From contig CAZVOD010000002.1 in assembly GCA_964628385.1 (NCBI GenBank), positions 62,001 to 126,000 of the forward strand: DNA of 64,000 bases. Reading direction: 5' to 3'. The position numbers and the translations under genes were made by a program. The stretch comes from JANQPA01 sp964628385. GTDB taxonomy: Bacteria; Bacteroidota; Bacteroidia; Chitinophagales; Saprospiraceae. How positions within the stretch are numbered: the first letter of the stretch is position 1; each line of letters starts with the position of its first letter. Below are positions 52,317-60,384 of this stretch, in pieces. The notes beneath the pieces are model-generated. The model saw only the letters and a program-made list of their open reading frames with translations, made no database searches and had not been told where the DNA came from.

Positions 52317-52937
52317 TCAGGCACTCTTTCCGATAACGGCGTAAAGAGGGTCATGCCCTGCCGACGGTGTTCGATCCATCATTTCTATATTTTTCCATTT
52401 ACCACTTTGCTGCAAGAGCTTAGCGACGTAGCCCGGGCGTTGTTCTTCCCTTAAAGCATGCCAAATCGCAACAGCCTTAGTAGGAAAGCAACGATTAGAG
52501 AACGTAATAATCAAAGGAGCTCCGGGTTTGGTGATCCGTCCCAATTCTTTGATGACCTCTACAGGTTGATTCAGATAATCGATTGAAACACATATGCCTA
52601 TACCATCAAAAGTATCATCTGCAAAATTTAGTGCCGGATTGGTATTTAGGTTTTGCACCTGATACTCATCCAGCCGTTTATTGGCTTCCAGCTCTTCCTG
52701 ATTCATTCCCAGGCCTACCACTTTGGCATACTGAACTTCTTCTGGTAAGTGGCTGATCCAACTACTCATCAGGTCCATAATCGTACCAAATGGTGGAAGG
52801 TATTCACGGTACAGCTGAGTTACAGCCTGAACGGCCATATCGTCAATATGTGTAACAAATCTCGGTTGAGCATAAAATAGTTCATCTGGAGACTCATCCA
52901 TTCTTCGGAATGCTCTCGGTGGTAGTGGTTGTTCCAT
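52317..52937 (-). CDS. Class I SAM-dependent methyltransferase
   Basis: A 206-residue protein with a methyltransferase-11-type fold: the motif-I-like region TIMDLMSSWISHLP, then VVGLGMNQEELEAN, the acidic motif II LNFADDTFDGIGI and YLNQPVEVIKELGRITKPGA (motif III/post III). The Gly-rich motif I is atypical, lacking GxGxG, so cofactor binding may be altered. Substrate unknown. It is a stand-alone minus-strand gene, convergent with the TPR kinase. Confidence 0.85.
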   Translation of the reverse strand: MEQPLPPRAFRRMDESPDELFYAQPRFVTHIDDMAVQAVTQLYREYLPPFGTIMDLMSSWISHLPEEVQYAKVVGLGMNQEELEANKRLDEYQVQNLNTNPALNFADDTFDGIGICVSIDYLNQPVEVIKELGRITKPGAPLIITFSNRCFPTKAVAIWHALREEQRPGYVAKLLQQSGKWKNIEMMDRTPSAGHDPLYAVIGKSA

Positions 52938-53000
52938 AATTTTTAGGTTTGACCGCTAATTCCAGGCAATAAATTTAAAAGACTTTAAAGCTACGACTTT

Positions 53001-53669
53001 TTATATATCTCCTCGTTCAGCTGCCTTTCTGAGCTTTTTGTTGGCTACAATAGCGATTTCTACCCGTCTATTCTTTTGCCGACCGGCAGCCGTGCTGTTG
53101 TCCGCTATTGGTTCACTTTCTCCCATCCCCATAGTTACCAGACGATCATTTTTCACACCAGTTAAAGTCAGGTAATTTGCTACTGACTGAGCTCTATTGT
53201 TAGACAATTCGAAGTTGTAGTTTTCATCTCCAGAAGAATCGGTATGCCCCTGTACGAGAATTTCTGTATCGTCGTATTTTTGCAAGATAGTAGATAGCTC
53301 TTCTAAATTCCTTTTAGTTGGAGCTTTTAAGGCAAAGGAGTTCAGGTCGAATAACAAACCGGATTCAAAGGTGATCAAAATCCCCTCTCCTACGCGCTCT
53401 ACATTAGCATTTTCCAGGTCATTTTCGATTTCTTCGGCTTGTTTATCCATATATTTTCCAATGGCAGCTCCGGCTGCTCCTCCCAACACGGAACCAATTA
53501 AAATCCCCCGGGCTTTTTTACCTTTACCGGCTAATGCGCCTCCAATAATACCGCCTAATGCGCCTCCGACCATTGCTCCTTGAAAGGATTTACTGGTATT
53601 GCAGGAGGGAGTCAGCAATATAGCCATAGACAAAAATAAGGGTAGCACTTTAGAAAATTGACGCTTCAT
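53001..53669 (-). CDS. OmpA family protein with glycine-zipper segment
   Basis: A 222-residue exported protein. A signal peptide ends near Cys23 (LLTPSC); the lipobox is weak (Thr at -3), so lipidation is possible but not sure. Residues 33-70 are a Gly/Ala zipper (AMVGGALGGIIGGALAGKGK), likely membrane-inserted. Residues about 105-210 are the OmpA peptidoglycan-binding domain with QGHTDSSGDENYNFELS and NNRAQSVANYL. It anchors the outer membrane to the wall. It is divergent from the CNNM-type gene. Confidence 0.92.
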   Translation of the reverse strand: MKRQFSKVLPLFLSMAILLTPSCNTSKSFQGAMVGGALGGIIGGALAGKGKKARGILIGSVLGGAAGAAIGKYMDKQAEEIENDLENANVERVGEGILITFESGLLFDLNSFALKAPTKRNLEELSTILQKYDDTEILVQGHTDSSGDENYNFELSNNRAQSVANYLTLTGVKNDRLVTMGMGESEPIADNSTAAGRQKNRRVEIAIVANKKLRKAAERGDI

Positions 53670-53831
53670 TTATATTGATTATTATAATTGTGAAGATGAA
53701 ATTACTACCAAAATACATAATTAGATTCATTTTACTAGTATATTTATTTGCTGAAATTAGCAGTATAATCAAAGTAATAAACAACGTTTTTGATTTTCGT
53801 ATACTTGCTTACAGCAAAAACTGAACAGCCA

Positions 53832-54920
53832 ATGCTCTACTTAATATTGTTTTTTGTCGTATCTATCGTTTTCTCTTTCCTTTGCTCGGTTCTGGAAGCC
53901 GTTCTGTTGAGTATTACGCCTTCGTACATACAGACCGTAACTAAGGAAAATAAAAGCCTGGGAATGAAACTAATGTATTATAAAAAAGATATTGACAGAC
54001 CACTTTCGGCCATTCTAACGCTCAACACGATAGCTCATACAGTAGGGGCTATAGGTGTGGGAGCAAGCGTAAAAAGTGCATTTGGAGAAACTATGAAGTT
54101 TGATTTTTATTTTTTTGAAATAGGTGCCGAACCCATGGTGGCCGGTCTTATGACCTTAGCCATACTCATTCTCTCCGAAATTATCCCCAAAACTATAGGA
54201 GCTAACAATTGGAAGAGGCTTACTCCCTTTACAGTACGATCTTTACGCGTACTGATTTTGGTGCTTCAACCACTGGTGTGGTTAAGTCAACTGATCACAA
54301 AGAGTTTGAAAAATGAAAAAGACAGATCTGTGTTAAGCCGGGCAGATTTCGCCGCTATGACAGCCGAAGGAGAAAAAACCGGTGCACTGGACAAGAGTGA
54401 ATCAACGATTATTAACAATCTGCTGGCGTTTGAAAAGCTTACGGTCAGAGAAATTATGACGCCCAAAACGGTGGTGCTAATGGCTAATGAAGAAATGACC
54501 GTTTCGGAATTTTATACTGAGCACGATCCACTTCCTTTTTCCAGAATTCCCATTTATCGACAAGACAAAGATAATGTCACCGGGATTGTCCTGAAAGACG
54601 AACTGCTTAAGCACATGGCCGAAGATAAGGATGATGTAAAGCTTAAGGATTTGAAAAGAGAAGTAGCGGTAGTGGAGGATGACCTTCCGCTAACGGGCTT
54701 TTTTGAGCAACTCACCAACAAAAAGCAACACCTCAATATTGTTGTGGACGAATTCGGCATCGTCCTCGGTATTATCACTATGGAAGATATGTTTGAATCC
54801 CTGCTGGGAAAAGAAATTGTTGATGAATCAGATCGAGTAGTTAATATGCAGGAACTCGCCAAAAAGAAATGGGCCGAAAGATTTAAAAACAAAAACCAGA
54901 AGCCACCGGAAAAAAAATAA
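53832..54920 (+). CDS. CNNM/CorC-type DUF21 membrane protein with CBS pair
   Basis: A 362-residue inner-membrane protein. The first 185 residues form the DUF21 domain (four helices: LYLILFFVVSIVFSFLCSVL, LNTIAHTVG, GLMTLAILILSEIIPKTIGA); residues about 205-325 are a CBS pair (REIMTPKTVVLMANEE, VVDEFGIVLGIITMEDM). The usual CorC_HlyC C-terminal domain is missing, since the protein stops about 35 residues after the CBS pair. Relatives export Mg or Co. I use the ATG at 53832, with the N-terminal helix directly after it. Confidence 0.9.
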   Translation: MLYLILFFVVSIVFSFLCSVLEAVLLSITPSYIQTVTKENKSLGMKLMYYKKDIDRPLSAILTLNTIAHTVGAIGVGASVKSAFGETMKFDFYFFEIGAEPMVAGLMTLAILILSEIIPKTIGANNWKRLTPFTVRSLRVLILVLQPLVWLSQLITKSLKNEKDRSVLSRADFAAMTAEGEKTGALDKSESTIINNLLAFEKLTVREIMTPKTVVLMANEEMTVSEFYTEHDPLPFSRIPIYRQDKDNVTGIVLKDELLKHMAEDKDDVKLKDLKREVAVVEDDLPLTGFFEQLTNKKQHLNIVVDEFGIVLGIITMEDMFESLLGKEIVDESDRVVNMQELAKKKWAERFKNKNQKPPEKK

Positions 54921-54978
54921 ACCTTTAAAGAAAGATTGCGTTTGAGTGATACTATAAAAAGACTTGAAAGATCGAGCT

Positions 54979-55569
54979 ATGCGTTATCTGACTATCATTA
55001 CCGTTTGTATTTTCTTTTCTGTTTCTCTTCAAGCTCAGGATGCGAGATTGTTGGAATTCAATGAATTCAGGCTTAAAAAACAACGCACGGCCATGTACAT
55101 CCTGGGAGGTTGGGCCGTAGGAAATATAGCCCTTGGTTCAGTACTTCGAGGCCAACACAGTGGAGTTGAAAGGCAGTTTCATACTATGAACATCGGTTGG
55201 AATGTCGTTAATCTCGGAATTGCCACCCTTGGATTCATCTCGGCTACTAAAGCTGATGCTGGTGCACTTGACCTTTATCAAACCGTACAGGAACATCATG
55301 GTTTTCAAAAAACGCTCCTCTTCAACGCCGGACTTGATATAGGGTATATGCTCGGCGGAGCCTACCTGATAGAGAGAAGTAAAAATGTTGATAAAAACCA
55401 AGACCAGTTAGAGGGATTTGGTAAATCAATCATTCTACAAGGCGGTTTTCTCTTTGCTTTTGACGTGATAAATTACTTCGTTTTTTCCTCGTATGATAGT
55501 CAATTGCAGCCACTTATCAACCAGAATGCGATGGGATATATTCAGTATGGTGTTTCGCTAAGATTCTGA
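54979..55569 (+). CDS. Exported hypothetical membrane protein (DUF6992-like)
   Basis: A 196-residue protein: signal peptide (YLTIITVCIFFSVSLQAQ), then three or four hydrophobic, weakly amphipathic stretches (MYILGGWAVGNIALGSVL, WNVVNLGIATLGFISA, SIILQGGFLFAFDVINYFVF). This looks like a small family of exported membrane proteins seen in Bacteroidota (perhaps DUF6992); I am not certain of the name. Function unknown. Its stop is directly followed by the stop of the convergent phosphoesterase gene. Confidence 0.78.
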   Translation: MRYLTIITVCIFFSVSLQAQDARLLEFNEFRLKKQRTAMYILGGWAVGNIALGSVLRGQHSGVERQFHTMNIGWNVVNLGIATLGFISATKADAGALDLYQTVQEHHGFQKTLLFNAGLDIGYMLGGAYLIERSKNVDKNQDQLEGFGKSIILQGGFLFAFDVINYFVFSSYDSQLQPLINQNAMGYIQYGVSLRF

Positions 55570-56070
55570 TTACCGGCCACGTAGCCCCAACTCGATGACC
55601 TGAAGGTCAAAGGGTCGACCATCTTCAATGGAAAACCTCACGATAGTTCTTACGCTATGAAAGCCGTGTCTTCCACATGCCCCCGGGTTGATATGGAGTA
55701 AGTTGTATTTCTTATCCGGCATTACTTTTAGGATATGAGAATGCCCACAAATAAATAGTCCAGGAGCGTTAGCATCCATTTCTTCTCTAATCCTTTTTTT
55801 GTATTTACCGGGATATCCTCCGATGTGTGTCATCCACACATCAAGACCTTCGCAGTAAAATCTCAAATCCAGAGGATATCGCAAGCTGATTGTTTTATCA
55901 TCGATATTTCCATAAACCGCTTTGAAAGGCCTGAACGCTTCCAGCGCATCAGTAACAGCTTCATCACCAATATCGCCGGCATGCCACACTTCGTCGCATT
56001 CTTCGAAATAGTCAAATATCTGATCGTCTAGATAAGAATGTGTATCTGATAATAAACCGATTCTTTTCAT
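55570..56070 (-). CDS. YfcE-like metallophosphoesterase
   Basis: A 166-residue enzyme of the calcineurin-like (MPP) family, short YfcE/MJ0936 form. It has the metal-binding motifs in order: LLSDTHSY (Asp9, His11), HAGDIGD, YGNID, MTHIGGYPG and GHSHIL. These proteins hydrolyse phosphodiesters or cyclic nucleotides in vitro; the cellular substrate is unknown. A strong terminator lies 14 bases upstream, so it must have its own promoter nearby. Confidence 0.93.
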   Translation of the reverse strand: MKRIGLLSDTHSYLDDQIFDYFEECDEVWHAGDIGDEAVTDALEAFRPFKAVYGNIDDKTISLRYPLDLRFYCEGLDVWMTHIGGYPGKYKKRIREEMDANAPGLFICGHSHILKVMPDKKYNLLHINPGACGRHGFHSVRTIVRFSIEDGRPFDLQVIELGLRGR

Positions 56071-56083
56071 TTTTCAAAAATAC

Positions 56084-56119
56084 AAAAGTGAAAGGTAAAT
56101 GATATGACCTTTCACTTTT
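56084..56119. terminator. Bidirectional intrinsic terminator
   Basis: AAAAGTGAAAGGT (56084-56096) and ACCTTTCACTTTT (56107-56119) form a perfect 13-bp stem with a ten-base loop and T-runs on both strands. It separates the papain-like gene (minus) from the phosphoesterase gene. Confidence 0.85.
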
Positions 56120-56285
56120 TATATAAACAACCATCTTTTTTGAAAGCTCCGATAAAATGATTGAACTCAAAAAACCGGAAAATCTATTTTGGTACACAAC
56201 CAGGGTATTTGTTGTAGGAATGAATAAAGCCTCATGATTCGTTAGAGCCTAACACTTTATCCACTCCACTACTTAGATTCAGTTA

Positions 56286-57116
56286 TTACATATTAGTAGG
56301 TAACATCACAAAACCATCAGTAGCCAGCTTACCAAAATCGCTGTAAGAGACCCAGATGTATCCATTGTCTCCCCAGGTACTTCCCCATGAACTCATCAGC
56401 TCTAGTGCTTTTTTATTCTCGTCATATCCTACTACAACGAAGGTAAACTCCTCACTGCCTGCGCTCACGCTCAACATATCTTCTCCTGATACGCCCCTTA
56501 TTGCACTGCTAGCTTTAATTTTTGCCACTACGGGGTTTCCTCTCATCAGCGCCTTTCTCACTTCATAGACTTTTTGTTGCTCCTTGGTGACAGATCTGAA
56601 GATGTGCAGATAATTGGTAATTTTGAATTTTTGCGTGTTGTAAACTGCATTTGTCAAAGATGGAGAATCATAGGGCATAATTGCCGCATCAACCGTTCCA
56701 CTTTGCATTAGGAAGGCCATGGCATCTTTGAAGGACACTGGCTTGCCAGAAGCCTGGAGACTCAGGGATATATAATCAGGACTTAAATTTACTTTGTAGT
56801 TCTTTTCCAGATTCACATAAAACTCAAGGCAGCTGGCCAGCGCGTAGCTAAAGTCTGTACCTCGTACCCCTATCCTGCGTACAGGCATCATATAAGGCTT
56901 GACACTCTGAGCGTTGAGAAAAGACTTAGCACTGCTCCCCACTCCTCTTACGGTAATCATAATTTGGTCGATCAATTCAGCATCTTCTACACCTACCATT
57001 TGGGATAAATCGACCGTTCTACTTTTTTTGCCCTCCTTAACATCGCTGCCAGTCTGAGCAAAAGATAAATTGACCATTGAAAGAAAAAACACAAATAAGA
57101 TGGTTACTTTTTTCAT
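56286..57116 (-). CDS. Papain-fold (C1) pseudo-protease
   Basis: A 276-residue exported protein with a signal peptide (VTILFVFFLSMVNLSFAQ). From about residue 75 it follows the papain pattern. RIGVRGTDFSYALASCLE (81-98) aligns with papain QGSCGSCWAFS and onward, where the catalytic Cys is Asp88. LSPDYISLSLQ and GTVDAAIMPYD match the next papain segments. The His region FTFVVVGYDE has Phe224 at the His position and MSSWGSTWGDNGYIW has Ser242 for the catalytic Asn. All three catalytic residues are lost, while the fold motif SWGSTWGDNGY is kept. So it is likely a binding protein, not a protease. Partner unknown. Confidence 0.85.
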   Translation of the reverse strand: MKKVTILFVFFLSMVNLSFAQTGSDVKEGKKSRTVDLSQMVGVEDAELIDQIMITVRGVGSSAKSFLNAQSVKPYMMPVRRIGVRGTDFSYALASCLEFYVNLEKNYKVNLSPDYISLSLQASGKPVSFKDAMAFLMQSGTVDAAIMPYDSPSLTNAVYNTQKFKITNYLHIFRSVTKEQQKVYEVRKALMRGNPVVAKIKASSAIRGVSGEDMLSVSAGSEEFTFVVVGYDENKKALELMSSWGSTWGDNGYIWVSYSDFGKLATDGFVMLPTNM

Positions 57117-57300
57117 GATGTATTGACATTTAAAATTTTACCAACTAACGTAAATTTTAGACCATTTCTTTCATTTCTACTATTAAAAGAATCCTAAATT
57201 CTTACGTCGATTTTAGTTGTTGCAAAATCGCTTTGTCCATTAGTATAATAATCATGATAAGGGGACAACCTTAAACTTGTTTTAACTTTTCCTTAACTAC

Positions 57301-58842
57301 TTATAAAGGAATATTCCCGTGCTTTTTCTTTGGCAAATTGGCCACTTTCTGCTCTAGCATGTCGAAGGCCCGAATCAGCTTTCTTCTTGAGAATTTTGGC
57401 TCTATAATTTCATCGATAAAACCACGACGCGTGGCCCGGTAAGGATTGGCGAACATTTCCTGATACTCCTGCTCTTTTTGTTTGGCCATGGCCGCCGGAT
57501 CATCGGCAGCAGCAATTTCTTTTCTGAAAATAATCTCAGATGCTCCTTTTGCTCCCATAACAGCGATTTCGGCGGTAGGCCAGGCATAGTTCATATCAGC
57601 GCCGATATGCTTGGAGTTCATCACATCGTAGGCGCCACCGTAGGCTTTTCTAGTGATGAGCGTCACTCTTGGTACAGTGGCCTCGCTAAATGCGTAAAGT
57701 AACTTAGCACCATTGGTTATTATGCCATTCCACTCCTGATCTGTACCGGGAAGAAAACCTGGTACGTCTACCAAAACCAAAAGGGGAATATTAAAGCAAT
57801 CACAAAACCTTACAAATCTGGCTCCTTTTTTGGAACTATCAACATCGAGGACACCGGCCAGGCTCATGGGCTGATTCCCAACAATGCCAATGCTTCGGCC
57901 GGCAATGCGAGCAAAACCGACAATAATATTCTCAGCGTAATCGGAATGAATTTCCAGAAAAGATTCTTTATCTACTATGCCTTCTACTACATCTCTCATA
58001 TCGTAAGGCTGGTTATTATTTTCGGGTACAATACCAGTTAGTTGCTCTCTTATTTCCTCTCCCATTTCGTAGGGCAAGCAATCCGGCTTTTCTTCACAAT
58101 TCTGGGGCATATAACTGAGCAGGCGCTTTATTTTGGATATGCATTCCAGGTCGTTAGTAGCCGTAAGATGCGTCACCCCTGATTTGGTAGCGTGGGCAGA
58201 AGCCCCGCCCAGTTCTTCGGCAGTAACCGTTTCATTAGTAACTGTTTTTACAACATTAGGCCCGGTAACAAACATGTAAGAGCTGTTTTCTACCATTATT
58301 GTAAAGTCTGTCATGGCAGGAGAATAAACCGCTCCTCCGGCACAAGGTCCCATAATAGCAGAGATTTGAGGGACTACCCCCGAAGTAATGACATTTCGGT
58401 AGAAAATATCAGCATATCCACCCAACGATTTAACCCCCTCCTGGATTCTGGCACCACCTGAATCATTAAGCCCAACGAGAGGCGCTCCATTTTTCATGGC
58501 CAGATCCATTATCCTACAGATTTTTTCAGCGTGAGATTCTGAAAGCGAACCGCCAAATACCGTAAAATCCTGAGCAAAGACATAAACCAGCTTACCATTG
58601 ATTGTTCCGTAGCCAGTAACGACTCCATCCCCGGGGAAACGCTGTTTCTCCATCCCAAAATCATGACTCCTATGTGTTACCAGCATTCCTATTTCCTCAA
58701 AAGAACCCTGATCAAGAAGGAAATGAATTCTTTCTCTGGCAGTTAGCTTACCTTTCTGATGTTGTTTATCTATTCTCGCTTGGCCTCCTCCCAAAAGCGC
58801 TTTTTCTCTTGACTCCTGAAGATATGACAAGTTGTCTTTCAT
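57301..58842 (-). CDS. Acyl-CoA (propionyl/acetyl-CoA) carboxylase carboxyltransferase beta subunit
   Basis: A 513-residue biotin-dependent carboxyltransferase of the PccB/MmdA class, which moves the carboxyl group from carboxybiotin to propionyl- or methylmalonyl-type acyl-CoA. It has the long N- and C-terminal crotonase-like halves with GLNDSGGARIQEG, MGPCAGGAVYSPAMTD and, in the second half, FLPGTDQEWNGI and RKAYGGAYDVM. The biotin-carrier and carboxylase subunits are not in the window, so assignment between propionyl-CoA carboxylase and decarboxylase beta-like enzymes is open. A 286-base gap separates it from the divergent aminotransferase. Confidence 0.92.
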   Translation of the reverse strand: MKDNLSYLQESREKALLGGGQARIDKQHQKGKLTARERIHFLLDQGSFEEIGMLVTHRSHDFGMEKQRFPGDGVVTGYGTINGKLVYVFAQDFTVFGGSLSESHAEKICRIMDLAMKNGAPLVGLNDSGGARIQEGVKSLGGYADIFYRNVITSGVVPQISAIMGPCAGGAVYSPAMTDFTIMVENSSYMFVTGPNVVKTVTNETVTAEELGGASAHATKSGVTHLTATNDLECISKIKRLLSYMPQNCEEKPDCLPYEMGEEIREQLTGIVPENNNQPYDMRDVVEGIVDKESFLEIHSDYAENIIVGFARIAGRSIGIVGNQPMSLAGVLDVDSSKKGARFVRFCDCFNIPLLVLVDVPGFLPGTDQEWNGIITNGAKLLYAFSEATVPRVTLITRKAYGGAYDVMNSKHIGADMNYAWPTAEIAVMGAKGASEIIFRKEIAAADDPAAMAKQKEQEYQEMFANPYRATRRGFIDEIIEPKFSRRKLIRAFDMLEQKVANLPKKKHGNIPL

Positions 58843-59128
58843 AAGTTTTGATGATATTTTACAGGTTGGTTTAATCTAAATTACCATTTAATGCTATCGG
58901 AAAGATAGAAATTTTTGGGAATCCACCTACTGAATATTATCATAAGCTACTGATGATACAGGAATTCGGTGAAATGGCCTTAATGACAAAGTTTAAACAG
59001 GGGCTAAAATGCATTTTGGTAAAAAGTTTTTAAATTGCTTTGTTTATAAAGGTGATGGGTTTTTCCAATCACACATTTAAACACATTACACGCATAACAT
59101 CTTACAAGCACAAATAAAAAAAAATCTT

Positions 59129-60337
59129 ATGAGCACTATTTCTGCTCCTGCACTGAGCCAGCGTTTAGAGCGTATGGAAGAATCTGCGACACTGAAAATG
59201 ACACAGATGGCCAGAGATCTTAAGGCCAAAGGCCATCAGGTCATCAGCCTGAGTATTGGCGAGCCGGATTTTGATACTCCCGATCACATTAAGGAAGCCG
59301 CCAAAAAAGCATTAGATGATGGCTTTACCAAGTATACTCCCGTACCGGGACTTCCAGAACTGAGAAAAGCAATCCAACACAAATTCAAGCGTGATAATAA
59401 CCTCGATTACGATATCAACCAAATCGTAGTCTCTAATGGTGCCAAGCAATCTATCGCCAATATTTTCCTTTCTTTATTAAACGAGGGGGATGAAGTAATC
59501 ATCCTGGCGCCTTACTGGGTCTCCTACTCCGAGATTGTCAAAATTGCTGATGGAAAGCCTGTAATACTAAAGTCTTCTATAGAGGAGGATTATAAAGTCA
59601 ATCCACAAGCTATAGAAGCTGCCATCACCGATAAGACTAAAGCTATCTTATTTTCTTCTCCCTGTAATCCTACGGGGTCTGTTTATTCGGAAACAGAGTT
59701 GAAAGCTATTGCAGATATTGTAGCTGAGCATAATAACATTTACATCGTATCCGATGAGATCTATGAATATATCACCTTCGCAGGGAAGCATCTCAGTATT
59801 GGTACTTTTGACCATGTAAAAGATCAGACTATTACTGTTAATGGATTTTCCAAAGGGTTTGCTATGACAGGCTGGCGACTCGGCTATATAGGTGCCCCCA
59901 GATGGATTGCCGCTGCCTGTACAAAAGTGCAGGGACAATTCACTTCGGGTGCTTCGGCATTCGGACAGAAAGCTGCCGCGTATGCTCTGGAGGCAGATAT
60001 GCAAGCGACTCACGACATGAAAGCAGCCTTTCTTAAACGCCGGGATATGGTCATCGAGTTACTCGGTCAAATTCCAGGAATGAAAGTCAACAAACCGTTG
60101 GGGGCATTTTATATTTTTCCTGATATCAGCGACTTTTTTGGCAAAACAGACGGGACAACTACCATCAATAATGCTGATGATTTCTGCGAGTATATTCTAC
60201 ATCAGGCTCATGTAGCGGTAGTCACCGGAACGGCATTTGGAGCTGACAATTGTTTTCGTTTATCCTACGCCGCTTCTGAAGCAGAGCTCAAAGAAGCCAT
60301 AAAAAGAATAGCGGAAACATTAGGCAGGTTAAAATAA
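59129..60337 (+). CDS. aspC: Aspartate/aromatic aminotransferase (class I, PLP)
   Basis: A 402-residue class I aminotransferase. It has ISLSIGEPDFDTPDHIKEA at the N-terminal substrate-arm, NPTGSVYSETEL, cofactor SDEIYEYI, and the Schiff-base Lys242 in GFSKGFAMTGWRLGY, then FRLSYAAS near the end. The motif set is that of the Bacteroidota aspartate aminotransferase family (AspC/AspAT Ib type), which converts aspartate and 2-oxoglutarate to oxaloacetate and glutamate. The gene symbol is by similarity only. Followed by oligopeptidase B. Confidence 0.93.
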   Translation: MSTISAPALSQRLERMEESATLKMTQMARDLKAKGHQVISLSIGEPDFDTPDHIKEAAKKALDDGFTKYTPVPGLPELRKAIQHKFKRDNNLDYDINQIVVSNGAKQSIANIFLSLLNEGDEVIILAPYWVSYSEIVKIADGKPVILKSSIEEDYKVNPQAIEAAITDKTKAILFSSPCNPTGSVYSETELKAIADIVAEHNNIYIVSDEIYEYITFAGKHLSIGTFDHVKDQTITVNGFSKGFAMTGWRLGYIGAPRWIAAACTKVQGQFTSGASAFGQKAAAYALEADMQATHDMKAAFLKRRDMVIELLGQIPGMKVNKPLGAFYIFPDISDFFGKTDGTTTINNADDFCEYILHQAHVAVVTGTAFGADNCFRLSYAASEAELKEAIKRIAETLGRLK

Positions 60338-60384
60338 TCCTGTCGATATTTAAGTAATACAACACTTTTAAAATTAATTAATTA

